A DNA stretch of 64,000 nucleotides from Burkholderia sp. WSM2230 (GCF_000472445.1 NZ_AXAJ01000001.1:1054643-1118642), one strand, 5' to 3'; positions 24,138 through 33,611 are shown, counted from the stretch's first letter. Numbers and translations are program-made. The notes: generated by a model not told the origin, from the sequence alone.

Positions 24138-25130
24138 TCAGGAAAGATTGCTCAGCGGAGCGCCCTTGCTCATCCGATAGTCGGACGGCGTGGTCGCCAG
24201 GTACTTTCTGAATAGTTTGGCCAACTGACCGCCGCTGCCAATCCCACAGCGCCGCGCAATCTTGTCGACCGGCAAGCGCGATTCGACCAGCATCCTGCAG
24301 CTCATGTTCAAGCGTGCGCGAAGCAGGTAGTCGGAAGGTGTCATGCCGATCTCGCTTTTGAAGCGCCGCAGAAAGTTGCGCTCGCTCATTGCGGCGACCT
24401 GTGCGGCGGCGTCGATCGAAACAGGACGATCGACGTTCGCTTCGAGCCAGCGCACCGAGGCCATGATCTTTTCACTGACCTGGTGCGACGCGCCACGCGT
24501 CATCGCACTGCTGAACGGTGTCCTGTGCTCTGGCGCGATAGACTCCGCAATCTGCCTCGCCAGGTCGGAGCCCAGATGTTCCTCGACCAGACGTAATGCC
24601 GTGCTGACGGCTGTCGGCGCTTCCGTTAGCGGCCGCCTGGAATAGGGCTCCTGTGCGTCCTGCTGGCCGTACATGAGAGGGCAATAGCGGCTCGGCAAGC
24701 CGGTCGCCTCGAGAAGCTGCCGGCCCTCCGCAATGGGATGAACAATTTCGCTGAAAGGATGCCGGCGCCGCAGCCAGTTGCTGAGGCGCTCGTCGCGACA
24801 GGCCTGTTGAATGCCGGCGCCGCCCGCAATAAACAGCAAATGGCGGTCATTGGTGCCCCTGTGCGTTTCGACGCTCTCCGTCCAGACGAATACCGACGAA
24901 GAACTCGCAATCCGGCCGCCTGACGCCGATAGCAATGAGATGTCGTACACGCGGCCGTTGCGGTGCGAAGCGGTTAGCGCATTGGCTTTGTGAAAGACTT
25001 CGATGATTGCTGCTACTTTCGGCAATGCGAAACCATTGAACAATGCGATATCGACATGTGCTACCTCGGTCTTTTGCGTCGAATCGATACTTTGCGGTGT
25101 GCAGCGCGGTAGAGTTTCTATCAGCTCCAT
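24138..25130 (-). CDS. GlxA-type AraC-family regulator (paralogue A)
   Basis: A 330-residue regulator. Residues 25-190 form a DJ-1/PfpI (class I amidotransferase-like) domain, with F-N-G-F-A-L-P and L-F-I-A-G-G-A-G in place of the catalytic elbow. Residues 225-325 are an AraC DNA-binding domain: A-A-M-S-E-R-N-F-L-R-R-F-K and G-I-G-S-G-G-Q-L-A-K-L-F-R-K. It is clearly paralogous to the protein encoded at 26142-27125 over its full length, and both carry the same palindrome about 110 bases upstream. The neighbouring exopolysaccharide cluster is a plausible target. The start at 25130 has GGGGAAAAAG ahead of it. Confidence 0.85.
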   Translation of the reverse strand: MELIETLPRCTPQSIDSTQKTEVAHVDIALFNGFALPKVAAIIEVFHKANALTASHRNGRVYDISLLSASGGRIASSSSVFVWTESVETHRGTNDRHLLFIAGGAGIQQACRDERLSNWLRRRHPFSEIVHPIAEGRQLLEATGLPSRYCPLMYGQQDAQEPYSRRPLTEAPTAVSTALRLVEEHLGSDLARQIAESIAPEHRTPFSSAMTRGASHQVSEKIMASVRWLEANVDRPVSIDAAAQVAAMSERNFLRRFKSEIGMTPSDYLLRARLNMSCRMLVESRLPVDKIARRCGIGSGGQLAKLFRKYLATTPSDYRMSKGAPLSNLS

Positions 25131-25685
25131 CTTTTTCCCCGGAATATATTGGCCTGCAAAGCCTTCTGGCTCTGTCTTTTGTTGTTGTGAACCAATCCTA
25201 TACGATCGACTTGCAGTTCATTATTACATGGCTGAATCGGCCAACAAATTGGCTGTTCGCGACATCAGACCCATATGAAACATGCATGCTAACGGCGCAT
25301 TTATCCCATCGACCTCCTTACATCGGCAATAAAAGACCGATCGATTATTTCGCGCGTCTTTTTGCGAAAGCAAGGCTTGTCTATATAGCACTGTTTGTGG
25401 TCATCCGCATCACATCTGGATATAAGGCCGGTAAGTTACTGAAAATTACAACATATTCAGGTGTGGGTTTGTGCGTCTTCAGCCGCGAGAAAAAATCACG
25501 GGCCGCTTTTTGCGGACGCGCACGTAGCGTTGCACATCAATAATGCGCACGGTCGGGCGCAATCGCTGGAAGGCCTTCCCGACTGGGCCGCCGGCGGCCC
25601 TTACCACGTCTGAAGGGAACAGGGTTTTTCGCAAACGATTGCGCGCGAGGCTAAATAAGTGGAGAGGCCGGTCGTTAACGCGGGT
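25131..25685. other. Intergenic region, relatively AT-rich
   Basis: Apart from the palindrome at 25240-25253 I see no supported feature. Open frames here are short with poor start signals. The base composition is noticeably less GC-rich than in the flanking genes, which fits a promoter or H-NS-bound region. Confidence 0.5.
25240..25253. promoter_or_regulatory. GCCAA-N4-TTGGC palindrome upstream of AraC paralogue A
   Basis: GCCAACAAATTGGC lies 110 bases before the start codon of the regulator. The surrounding bases (GGCTGAATCG before it) also resemble those around the matching site at 27239-27252, so this is a conserved operator candidate, probably for autoregulation or cross-regulation by the two paralogues. 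Confidence 0.65.
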
Positions 25686-25904
25686 ATGCACAAACAATAC
25701 ATTCAGGCAATCGTGGATGCGGCCTGCGAGACGGCCGATACCATCGTCGGCGCACGCGAGTGGGATACTCCCGAGGATGCCACCGCTATGCACGAACTTA
25801 TTTTCTGGGATATGATCGCCCGGAAGTTGCCGCATTTGAGCGTTGCAGAGCTATTGGCGACGCTCGATTCAAGCACTCGCAGCCGCGTCTCGCGTGCGGA
25901 TTAG
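25686..25904 (+). CDS. Small hypothetical protein, 72 residues
   Basis: A short open frame with reasonable codon use: M-H-K-Q-Y-I-Q-A-I-V-D-A-A followed by an acidic helix (E-W-D-T-P-E-D-A-T-A-M) and a final P-H-L-S-V-A-E-L-L-A-T-L. It looks like a small soluble helical protein. An in-frame GTG at 25659 would add nine residues. The ribosome site is weak. No family is recognised. It stands alone between two AraC genes of the opposite strand. Confidence 0.45.
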   Translation: MHKQYIQAIVDAACETADTIVGAREWDTPEDATAMHELIFWDMIARKLPHLSVAELLATLDSSTRSRVSRAD

Positions 25905-26141
25905 TCCGTTCTTCTCATCGGATCGGTTGTGGTGCCGTGGGAATGTGGCTAAATTGAAACGGTGAGGTCTGGCAGAAGTTCGTTATTCGTCAAGTGGATT
26001 CGATTGCGCCGTCTGCTTTTCATTTCTATATATATTCTTATATTCTTCGCGGGCATAACCGGCATCCATTGAGAATGCGGCGAATAACATAGCCAATTGA
26101 CATGGCAGGAAGAAAACTAACTCGCTGTCGTGAGGACTTTG
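25905..26141. other. Intergenic region, AT-rich
   Basis: I see no gene. A loose inverted repeat GCCA-N7-TGGC lies near 26092-26106, which echoes half-sites of the palindromes found before the AraC paralogues. Confidence 0.4.
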
Positions 26142-27125
26142 TTAGCCTTTTTGCTGCATCATCCGGTATTCAGTCGGGGTGGTCGAAAGATGCTTGCGGA
26201 ACAGTTTGGCGAGGCGTCCACCACTGCCGATACCGCAGCGGCGCGCTATCTTGTCGACGGGCAGGCTCGTGTTCGCAAGCAGCTTGCAGCTCATTTCGAG
26301 TCGCACCTGAAGAAGATAGTCCGAAGGCGTAACGCCCATCTCGCTCTTGAACCGCCGCAGGAAATTCCTTTCGCTCATCGCGGCGATCTGCGCTACGGCT
26401 TCAATGGAAACGGGACGCGTGCCGTTGGCTTCGAGCCATCGCGCGGAGGCCTGAATCTGTTCGCTGACATGGGGCGTCGGTGTCGCGCGAATGTTCGCAT
26501 CTGTCGCGAGCTTCTGCCGCGGTGCGACCCACTCTGCCACCTGGCGTGCGATCTCGGCGCCGATGTCCGCTTCTACGATGCGCAAGGCGACTTGCAGCGG
26601 GCTCAGCGAATGATCTATCGCGCGTGAAGCGGCTCTAGCATGCGTGTCGTGTTGCCTGCCGGTTCGCTCGCTTCTGGTGGCTGTGACGCCCGCGGCGTCG
26701 AGCAGCAACTTTCCTTCGGCGATGGCGTGAACGAGCGTGCTGGCGGGAAACACGCGTCGAAGCCACACGATCAGACGGTCGTCGCGAAAGGCTGTCGTCG
26801 CGCCAATACCGCCGGCAATGAAGAGCGCGTGAAAGTTGTCGGTCCGCCGCAGAGAAGCTACGCCATCGGTCCAGATAAACACCGACGACGAACTCGCTAT
26901 ACGCCCACCCGATGCCGACAGAAGCGAGACTTCGTAATGCGGGCGCCCGGATTGCTCGGGGTCGCCTAACGCATTGGCCGACTGGAATACTTCGATGATG
27001 GACGCAACGTCCGGAAGCGCGAACCCATTGAAGAGTGCAACGCCAATGTGCCTTGCGCTGCCCTCATGTGTCGAAGAGTGTGTCTCAAGTGCGTTCTCGT
27101 TAGCTTGATCGCTGCGAGGCCCCAT
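26142..27125 (-). CDS. GlxA-type AraC-family regulator (paralogue B)
   Basis: A 327-residue protein with the same layout as the regulator at 24138-25130: an N-terminal DJ-1/PfpI-like domain (F-N-G-F-A-L-P, L-F-I-A-G-G-I-G) and a C-terminal AraC domain (A-A-M-S-E-R-N-F-L-R-R-F-K, G-I-G-S-G-G-R-L-A-K-L-F-R-K). The two agree closely in the DNA-binding helices, so they probably recognise the same site. It is divergent from the exopolysaccharide genes that begin at 27438, which makes it a likely local regulator of them. GGGAACG precedes the ATG. Confidence 0.85.
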   Translation of the reverse strand: MGPRSDQANENALETHSSTHEGSARHIGVALFNGFALPDVASIIEVFQSANALGDPEQSGRPHYEVSLLSASGGRIASSSSVFIWTDGVASLRRTDNFHALFIAGGIGATTAFRDDRLIVWLRRVFPASTLVHAIAEGKLLLDAAGVTATRSERTGRQHDTHARAASRAIDHSLSPLQVALRIVEADIGAEIARQVAEWVAPRQKLATDANIRATPTPHVSEQIQASARWLEANGTRPVSIEAVAQIAAMSERNFLRRFKSEMGVTPSDYLLQVRLEMSCKLLANTSLPVDKIARRCGIGSGGRLAKLFRKHLSTTPTEYRMMQQKG

Positions 27126-27237
27126 TGTCGTACGTTCCCGGAGATGTTTGACTTTTGTTGTTCTTTCGAAGCTGTCTTCAATCGCTCGAACGTATGCTAC
27201 CGAGACTTTTTATGGCGAATCGACGCGTGGCGGATTC

Positions 27238-27253
27238 TGCCAACATGTTGGCA
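27238..27253. promoter_or_regulatory. Perfect 16-base palindrome upstream of AraC paralogue B and the exopolysaccharide genes
   Basis: TGCCAACATGTTGGCA lies 113 bases before the regulator's start and about 185 bases before the acyltransferase gene on the other strand. Its core GCCAA-N4-TTGGC is the same as at 25240-25253, with matching flanks (GGCGGATTC before it). It sits in a 312-base divergent region (27126-27437) with no other feature I can support. Confidence 0.7.
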
Positions 27254-27437
27254 TGCGGTGATAAGTGGCGGCCTGACAGTTTGATTCGGGACTCAACAGC
27301 ATCAATGTGGCGGAATTCACCAAACGTTATGACGGAATTGATTTGAGGCCGATGCTAACATCGACCGCTTGAATCGCTAGCCGTACCGCGAGAGTGTGCG
27401 GTAATCGATCAACGTCATCTGGCAGTCGGGAGCTCAC

Positions 27438-28505
27438 ATGTTGTATTCCGTACAGGTTTTGCGAGCCTTGGCGGCAGTCCTCGTAGTTGTCTGCCATGCC
27501 GTTCATAGGCAAGGGCAGATATCGGGCACGGGCGCAACGTGGGAGTTCGGCGGATCGGGAGTGGATCTGTTCTTCATCATTTCCGGCTTCATCATGTGCC
27601 ACGTAACGATGAACCGGCAAATCACCGCTCGCGACTTTCTCAAGGCCCGCGTACTTAGAATCGTCCCGCTTTACTGGACTCTGTCGCTTGTTGCGCTGGC
27701 GGTCTTTCTGGTGAACCCCGCGGTCGTGAACAGCAGTGGCGGTACGACGACCATCGTCAATTCCTTCACGTTAATTCCGACCGGCGACAAGTTCCTGATA
27801 CAGACTGGCTGGACGTTGAGTTACGAGTTCCTGTTCTACCTTGTCTTCGCCGTGTCGTTGAGCCTTCCAATGAATGGGCGTCTCGCTTCCACTTGTGCGG
27901 CGTTGATTGCTCTCGTTGCAGGCGGTGTAATGCTGAGTCCGTCGAATCCCACACTGAAATTCGTCACTTCGCCTTTGCTGCTCGAGTTCGTCATGGGAAT
28001 CGCCGCCTATCTATACGTACGTGAAGAATCCAGACCGCTGCCATTAAGCGTCGCGCTGGTCGTGGTTGGGATAGTGGCCCTCGTTGTCATGCCGGGTACC
28101 AGCACGGCAGACGGGCGAGTAATCAGTTACGGCTTGCCCTTCATGATGGTCTTTGCCGGCCTGGTCAGGATGGAACTGCTCGTTCGCGCAGCATGCGAGA
28201 CGATTGCCGGCAGACTTGCAACGGCCATTGGCGCTGCCTCATATTCGCTGTATCTCGCACATCCCTTCGCATTGGCCGCCGCGGCCTTGATTGTGAAAAG
28301 AACCGGCATTCAGCACTATCCGGTGCTCTGCGTCACCGTCCTCGTTGCGAGTGCATTGGTAGCCGGCTACGCATGTTTCTCGCTGGTCGAAGTCAATCTG
28401 TACCGATGGATAAAAAGCGCTTCACGCAAACGTACTGCACGGCTTTCCGACGCAGTACATGGAGCGGTGGAGCAGACGAAAACAACACAGACATGGCCGC
28501 AATGA
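27438..28505 (+). CDS. Acyltransferase family 3 membrane protein (exopolysaccharide O-acyl modification)
   Basis: A 355-residue integral membrane protein with about ten hydrophobic segments. It begins with the family 3 pattern Q-V-L-R-A-L-A-A-x-L-V-V-V-C-H-A and continues with G-V-D-L-F-F-I-I-S-G-F-I-M, as in OafA/ExoZ enzymes, which transfer acetyl or succinyl groups to sugars. It is the first gene of the exopolysaccharide cluster and overlaps the polymerase gene by 13 bases. It probably acetylates the repeat unit; donor and position are unknown. Confidence 0.85.
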   Translation: MLYSVQVLRALAAVLVVVCHAVHRQGQISGTGATWEFGGSGVDLFFIISGFIMCHVTMNRQITARDFLKARVLRIVPLYWTLSLVALAVFLVNPAVVNSSGGTTTIVNSFTLIPTGDKFLIQTGWTLSYEFLFYLVFAVSLSLPMNGRLASTCAALIALVAGGVMLSPSNPTLKFVTSPLLLEFVMGIAAYLYVREESRPLPLSVALVVVGIVALVVMPGTSTADGRVISYGLPFMMVFAGLVRMELLVRAACETIAGRLATAIGAASYSLYLAHPFALAAAALIVKRTGIQHYPVLCVTVLVASALVAGYACFSLVEVNLYRWIKSASRKRTARLSDAVHGAVEQTKTTQTWPQ

Positions 28506-29986
28506 ACGCGATCAAATCCAGCGAGCGGGTACCTGCGCCGCCGAGCAACCTGAAAGGCCTGCGGCTCGCTCTGGTTTCCGGGGCGGTCTGTTCAATAGCA
28601 CTTGTGGTTCTTTACACGGCACGCGCTCACACACTGACCATCATTCTGAACGGCATCCTGATCGCAATGATTCTGTCGATCAAGCCGCGCAATCCGACGG
28701 TCCGCTGGTTCCGCATTTTTCTTCTGTTCTTTTTTGGAGTCTTTCCGCTCTGGCAATTGCTGGTCGGGGACGAAATCTATTTGAAGCTGTTTCCGCAGGA
28801 CAGCGCGCCGGTGGTCGTCTGGTACTTGTTGAGCATCGCCGGTATTGCGCTGACCAGGATTGCTCTCGATATCAACGGCAAAGCATTGACTCAATGGAGT
28901 GCACCGACGGATACAACCGCTAGGGCAGGGGGGCTTGCGTATCTGTTCGCGGCACTGTCGCTATGTGCGCTGGCTTTCATGTACGTGAAGCTCGGTGGCT
29001 ATTCGCACGTCGTCCAGCTCTACAACACACGCGTGGAGAGTAACGGAACCGACTACGATCCGTTTCGTGGACTCGGCGTGATTCAGGCTTTCGCCAACAC
29101 GTCGCCGCTTTGGGTGTTCGTTTGTCTCACCATGCGAAGGCGCCGGAACCTGCTCTTTACGACGATTGCATTCGTGCAACTGGGAGCTTTGGGATGGCTG
29201 TCCGCCGGCGTGGCGGGTAGCCGGCAGGGGATTGTGTTCGTACTCGTGTTCGCACTATTCATCTATCACGGTTTTGTCAAGCCTATCAGCGCGAGAAAGG
29301 CACGCACATTTGGCATAGGCGTCGCACTCACAGGCATTCTCCTGATACCGTTGAAGCTCGGTCTCGGCTATTCGGATCTCGCAAAACTGCCACAACGCTT
29401 TGCAGAACAACGCGACCTGGAAGTGAGCATGGGACCCTTGAGCGCGTTTCTGTTTCGCGACCTGTCGCGCTTCGACGTGCAGGCCGTCGCCATTAATGAA
29501 GTAGAAAAGCCATCTTACGAACTTGCGATGGGCCGCAGTTTTGTCGGGGCACTCGCGTCAATTATTCCAGGCGCGCTGTGGCACGACAAGCCCGATACTT
29601 TCGCACAGGAGAAAAGCGAGATCGTGCGCGCGCTGGAGCGCGGCACGATGGACAAGACCACTTTGCTGTTCGGCATGCCGGGCGAGCTTCTGGTCAACTT
29701 TGGGCTGCCGGGATTCGCGCTCTCGTTTGCGATACCCATCTGGCTTCTTGTCGCGCTCAACCGGGTGGGACGGCACTCGTCAAGATGGACGGCACTTCGA
29801 ACCGTACTATGGCCGTTGCCGTTCCTGTTCTTTCTGTTCGATTCGAATGTGCTTGTGTATTACGTCATTCGCTGGGTGGTACTGTTCGGTGTGCCCATGG
29901 GCTTTGCATTGAAATGGCCGCGCGGCAAGCGGCCGCCGCGCAGTCCGCGCGACGTGCCTCAGATCGCGGTCAGCGCCAGGCTGTGA
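28493..29986 (+). CDS. Wzy-like O-antigen/exopolysaccharide polymerase
   Basis: A 497-residue membrane protein with about eleven to twelve hydrophobic segments and a large loop near residues 290-370 (F-R-D-L-S-R-F-D, then G-A-L-W-H-D-K-P-D-T-F). This layout suits Wzy polymerases, which are recognised by topology more than by sequence. It starts at 28493, overlapping the acyltransferase; an ATG at 28502 that forms ATGA with its stop is an equally good start. The longer frame upstream is out of context. It would join lipid-linked repeat units in the periplasm after flipping by the transporter at 39280-40533. Confidence 0.75.
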   Translation: MAAMNAIKSSERVPAPPSNLKGLRLALVSGAVCSIALVVLYTARAHTLTIILNGILIAMILSIKPRNPTVRWFRIFLLFFFGVFPLWQLLVGDEIYLKLFPQDSAPVVVWYLLSIAGIALTRIALDINGKALTQWSAPTDTTARAGGLAYLFAALSLCALAFMYVKLGGYSHVVQLYNTRVESNGTDYDPFRGLGVIQAFANTSPLWVFVCLTMRRRRNLLFTTIAFVQLGALGWLSAGVAGSRQGIVFVLVFALFIYHGFVKPISARKARTFGIGVALTGILLIPLKLGLGYSDLAKLPQRFAEQRDLEVSMGPLSAFLFRDLSRFDVQAVAINEVEKPSYELAMGRSFVGALASIIPGALWHDKPDTFAQEKSEIVRALERGTMDKTTLLFGMPGELLVNFGLPGFALSFAIPIWLLVALNRVGRHSSRWTALRTVLWPLPFLFFLFDSNVLVYYVIRWVVLFGVPMGFALKWPRGKRPPRSPRDVPQIAVSARL

Positions 29987-30543
29987 CTCGGCGATCCGCC
30001 ACATCAAAATTGGCTGCACGCAGCAAAACAAATCATAAAGACGATTCGATGTGGCGGATCGTGAAGCATCTGGGGCAATCGTCCCGATTTCCCATCTGCA
30101 ATAAGCGACGAATTGTCATCATCGCGCTGGTGTCTGAACATTCTCGGGTTCTTTTCCCTATCTCTCTTCTCTTGCGCTGTGCGGCTTTCGCGTCGCTCAC
30201 AGCCTGGCGCCTGATTTCGCGCGTTCACGCACGTTTCGGCGATTTGCTCGTTTCCGCCAACACTGTGGTCGTATCGGACGCAGATTAAATGGCGGTCATT
30301 GCCGCGAATATGATCCGTTTCGTCAAACGCAATTGCATTTCATTTGGTGACCAAGCGTTAAACGAAGTGCAAATGCATTCCGTCGGCAACGAATGTGCGC
30401 GCCGACGATAAACCGGATTGCGCGTCATTGCCGCGCTCGGGAAATCACTTCACGCCACGCCCTCCCGTTGCACTCACGGGGCGACTAGCGGCTTTTTTTT
30501 GCTCTGGTCGTTGACATGCTTACCGCCCATCTGGAGAGACCCG
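29987..30543. other. 557-base leader/intergenic region before the priming glycosyltransferase
   Basis: I see no gene here. Two elements stand out. An inverted repeat, TGCATTT (30334-30340) and AAATGCA (30371-30377), has 30 bases between its arms. Near 30428-30500 a nested structure (outer GCCGC/GCGGC, inner CCCGT/ACGGG) ends in eight T residues at 30493-30500. A third, poorer copy of the AraC-site half (CGCCAACA, near 30256) is also present. The region probably holds the promoter of the export and assembly genes. Confidence 0.45.
30428..30500 (+). terminator. Candidate intrinsic terminator or attenuator before the wcaJ-like gene
   Basis: The inner stem CCCGT-TGCACTC-ACGGG, an outer GCCGC/GCGGC pairing and a run of eight T residues lie 44 bases before the start codon. 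It may end the transcript of the polymerase gene or act as an attenuator for the following genes. The outer pairing encloses a long loop, so folding is uncertain. Confidence 0.4.
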
Positions 30544-31926
30544 ATGAAGATCGTTCTTGCTCGACTCTGCGATATCGCGATGACGCTGCTGGGCGCTGCA
30601 ATCGCAGCACGAATCTGCTTCGGCCAAGCGGTGCCGCATCCGCTCCTACATTGTTTCAGTGCTGCGATGGTGGCGGCAATGGGTGCAGTGGCGTTTCCCG
30701 GGTTTTCCATTTATCTGTCGTGGCGCGGGCGGCCGCTTCGTCCGCTGTTTCTGCGCCTTTTGGCAGCGTGGATTTCGGTTCAGGCGCTGGCTTGCGCACT
30801 CGTGTTTCTGCTCGGCGGCATTCATACGTTGTCCGGCCGCTGGCTGCTCGCATGGACGCTGCTTACCGCAGTGCTGCTGGTCGTCACTCGAATTGCCGTG
30901 TATTCGATGCTGCGGCGATACCGTCACGCGGGTCACGACTTGCGGCATGTTTCGATTATTGGGTATGGGCGCTATTTCAACCGCGTATCGCGCGACACGG
31001 ACGGAAACGCTGCATCTGGCTTCAAGGTTGTCGACGTCGTGGAACTGGCCGCTGTCAGTGCCGATGCGGACCAATCGTCGGTCGACCGTGATATCGCTGC
31101 ATTGAAGCGCGTTCACGACTCGATTGAAGCGAACGCAATTCGGGAAGTGTGGCTCGCGTTACCCATGACAGCTGAGCCATCGCTGCAACGCTGCGTGGAT
31201 GCGTTGCGCGGCACGCTGATCGATCTGCGCTTCCTGCCGGACGTGGATGCGCTTGGCGTCCCCGAACACGGAGGGGTACTCGCCTTTATCGGCCGGCCCG
31301 CGATCAGCCTGTCGCCGGTGGCGCTGCCGCGCGAGGCGATAACCGGCAAGGAGGTATTCGATCGCGTATTCGCGGCGCTCGCTCTGCTCGCGCTGGCGCC
31401 ATTGATGCTGGGCATCGCTGTATGCGTCAAATGTTCGTCGCCGGGTCCGGTCTTTTTCCGGCAACGTCGTAAAGGGCTGAATGGCCGGACGTTCTCTATC
31501 TACAAGTTCAGGTCCATGCGAATTCATACACCCGAGCATGGCGTGGTCAAGCAGGCGACCCGGGAAGATCCGCGCATCACACGTGTCGGACGCTTCCTGC
31601 GCCGTACAAGTCTCGACGAATTGCCTCAGTTCATCAATGTGCTGTGTGGCGAAATGTCCGTGGTTGGGCCGCGTCCGCATGCCATCGAACATGATGAACT
31701 CTACCGGACGCTGATTGACGGCTACATGGACCGTTACCGCATCAAGCCCGGAATCACCGGATGGGCGCAAGTAAACGGGCATCGCGGCGAGACGGAACGT
31801 GTCGAGAAAATGGCCGCCCGCGTCGAACATGACCTGTACTACCTGCGTCATTGGTCGTTCGCATTGGACGTGCGAATTGTCTTTGCCACGATTCTGCGCG
31901 GCTTTGCCGGCAATCAGGCGTACTGA
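30544..31926 (+). CDS. WcaJ-like undecaprenyl-phosphate sugar-1-phosphate transferase
   Basis: A 460-residue priming transferase. Residues 1-130 have four hydrophobic segments, the middle holds a CoA-binding-like domain (V-S-I-I-G-Y-G-R-Y), and the C-terminal 200 residues are the bacterial sugar transferase domain: K-E-V-F-D-R, S-P-G-P-V-F-F-R-Q-R-R, Y-K-F-R-S-M, R-R-T-S-L-D-E-L-P-Q, V-G-P-R-P. It loads the first sugar phosphate, often glucose or galactose, on undecaprenyl phosphate and so starts the repeat unit. GGAGAG precedes the ATG at 30544. It opens the run of assembly genes. Confidence 0.92.
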   Translation: MKIVLARLCDIAMTLLGAAIAARICFGQAVPHPLLHCFSAAMVAAMGAVAFPGFSIYLSWRGRPLRPLFLRLLAAWISVQALACALVFLLGGIHTLSGRWLLAWTLLTAVLLVVTRIAVYSMLRRYRHAGHDLRHVSIIGYGRYFNRVSRDTDGNAASGFKVVDVVELAAVSADADQSSVDRDIAALKRVHDSIEANAIREVWLALPMTAEPSLQRCVDALRGTLIDLRFLPDVDALGVPEHGGVLAFIGRPAISLSPVALPREAITGKEVFDRVFAALALLALAPLMLGIAVCVKCSSPGPVFFRQRRKGLNGRTFSIYKFRSMRIHTPEHGVVKQATREDPRITRVGRFLRRTSLDELPQFINVLCGEMSVVGPRPHAIEHDELYRTLIDGYMDRYRIKPGITGWAQVNGHRGETERVEKMAARVEHDLYYLRHWSFALDVRIVFATILRGFAGNQAY

Positions 31927-31990
31927 ACTCGCAGAGCCTCTGATGTGAACGGCTGCGGGATCGATATCAAACGTGTTGTAAAGGGGATGT

Positions 31991-33163
31991 ATGCGAAAGC
32001 GGGAAAAACAGATTGCACGTGCATCGGGTAATCACAAGCCGAGAGGTGCGCTGTTCAACGCGGTAGCGTTCGCGCTTCCAATTGCGTTGGCTGGATGCGC
32101 GGCCGCGCCTGGAATGAAGATGGCCAAGCCCGCAAGCATTGCGGTCTCTCACGACGCACAGGCGCGCGCGGAAGCGGCCCCCGTGCCGATCGTGAACATC
32201 GACGCAACTTTGATTCATCAACTGCGCGCGACTCGCACAAAGGATATCGATCAGGCAGTGCGCGAGCTTTCTACAAAACCGTCTCCTTATGTAGTTGGAG
32301 CGGGGGACGTACTGCAGATTACGGTTTGGGACCATCCGGAACTCGCCGTTGCGCAGGGTGCGCCGGGACAGGCGGCGACGCGCACATCGGACCCGGTTCC
32401 AGGATTCGTGGTGGACCAGCGCGGCAATCTGCAATTTCCTTATGCGGGCACCCTGCACGCAGCAGGAATGACGACCGACCAGATTCAACAGGCGCTCGCG
32501 CTCCGATTGACGAAAGCATTCCTCAATCCGCAAGTGACGGTGCGTATGGCTTCGTTTCGTGCGAGACAGGTTTTTATCGATGGTGAAGTGCATGCGCCCG
32601 GAGCGCAACCGCTGAACGACATCCCAATGACGCTGTATGACGCAGTGAGCCGGGCGGGCGGCTTCTCGTCGACGGCAGACCAGAGCCGGCTTGTTCTCGT
32701 TCGGGACGGCCGCTCGTATCCGCTCGACATGACCTCGATGTTCGAGGGCGGCTTCAATCCAGCGAAGATCGTTCTGCGCGACGGCGACCTGCTGCGCGTG
32801 CGAGCGCGCGACGACAGCGGCGTGTATGTGATGGGTGAAGTGTCGAAGCCGTCGACGGCGCTCCCCATGCGTGACGGAACGCTGTCGCTTAGCGAGGCGA
32901 TCTCGCAGGCCGGCAGCATCAACAGCAATTCCGCCGATCCGTCGGAAGTCTATGTGATACGCGATTCATTGAGCGCAAGCCCACAGGTGTACCACCTCGA
33001 CGCGAAGTCGCCGGTTTCCATGGTGCTCGGCAATCAGTTCGCGCTCCAGCCGCACGACATCGTCTACGTGGACGGCAATGGTCTGGTTCGCTTCAGCCGC
33101 GTGCTGAACCTCTTGTTGCCGGCGGTCAACGCGGCACTTTACGGAGCGATCGCAGGGAAATGA
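31991..33163 (+). CDS. Wza-like outer-membrane polysaccharide export lipoprotein
   Basis: A 390-residue protein. The N-terminus is basic, followed by a hydrophobic stretch ending in L-A-G-C (lipobox, about residue 35). Then come a polysaccharide export domain (Y-V-V-G-A-G-D-V-L-Q-I-T-V-W) and SLBB repeats (V-F-I-D-G-E-V-H-A-P-G, V-Y-V-M-G-E-V-S-K-P). Wza proteins form the octameric channel through which polymer leaves. Its stop overlaps the start of the phosphatase gene (ATGA). Confidence 0.9.
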   Translation: MRKREKQIARASGNHKPRGALFNAVAFALPIALAGCAAAPGMKMAKPASIAVSHDAQARAEAAPVPIVNIDATLIHQLRATRTKDIDQAVRELSTKPSPYVVGAGDVLQITVWDHPELAVAQGAPGQAATRTSDPVPGFVVDQRGNLQFPYAGTLHAAGMTTDQIQQALALRLTKAFLNPQVTVRMASFRARQVFIDGEVHAPGAQPLNDIPMTLYDAVSRAGGFSSTADQSRLVLVRDGRSYPLDMTSMFEGGFNPAKIVLRDGDLLRVRARDDSGVYVMGEVSKPSTALPMRDGTLSLSEAISQAGSINSNSADPSEVYVIRDSLSASPQVYHLDAKSPVSMVLGNQFALQPHDIVYVDGNGLVRFSRVLNLLLPAVNAALYGAIAGK

Positions 33164-33597
33164 TCAGAAGCATGCTGGTGGTTTGCGTCGGCAATATCTG
33201 TCGAAGCCCGATGGCCGAGTACCTGCTGCGCCGTGAACTCGAGGGAATCGCGGTTGCGTCGGCAGGGCTCGATGCATTGACTGGATATGCCGCGGATGGT
33301 GCTGCTGTTCAAGTCTGCGCTGAAAACGGACTGGACATTTCGCAGCACCGCGCGCGCCAGTTGAATGCTGCACTGGTCAGCGCGGCCGACCTGATTTTAA
33401 CGATGGAGGGGGCACACATGCAGGAGATCATGCGCAGGCATCCGTCGGCACGAGGCAAGGTCTTCCGGCTCGGTGACGCGGACGATCTGGACATTCCGGA
33501 CCCTTACCGCAAACCGCTCCCGCATTTCTACGAGGTGTACGAGTTGATCGCTCGTGGCACCGAATCCTGGACATCGCGCATTAAGGCACTCGCTTAA
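33160..33597 (+). CDS. Wzb-like low-molecular-weight protein-tyrosine phosphatase
   Basis: A 145-residue phosphatase with the active-site loop C-V-G-N-I-C-R-S-P near the start and the acid motif D-P-Y-R near residue 111. Wzb removes phosphate from the tyrosine tail of Wzc, the gene of which follows 14 bases downstream. The cycle of phosphorylation controls chain length and export. Confidence 0.92.
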   Translation: MIRSMLVVCVGNICRSPMAEYLLRRELEGIAVASAGLDALTGYAADGAAVQVCAENGLDISQHRARQLNAALVSAADLILTMEGAHMQEIMRRHPSARGKVFRLGDADDLDIPDPYRKPLPHFYEVYELIARGTESWTSRIKALA

Positions 33598-33611
33598 GAG
33601 ACGTTGAGACG

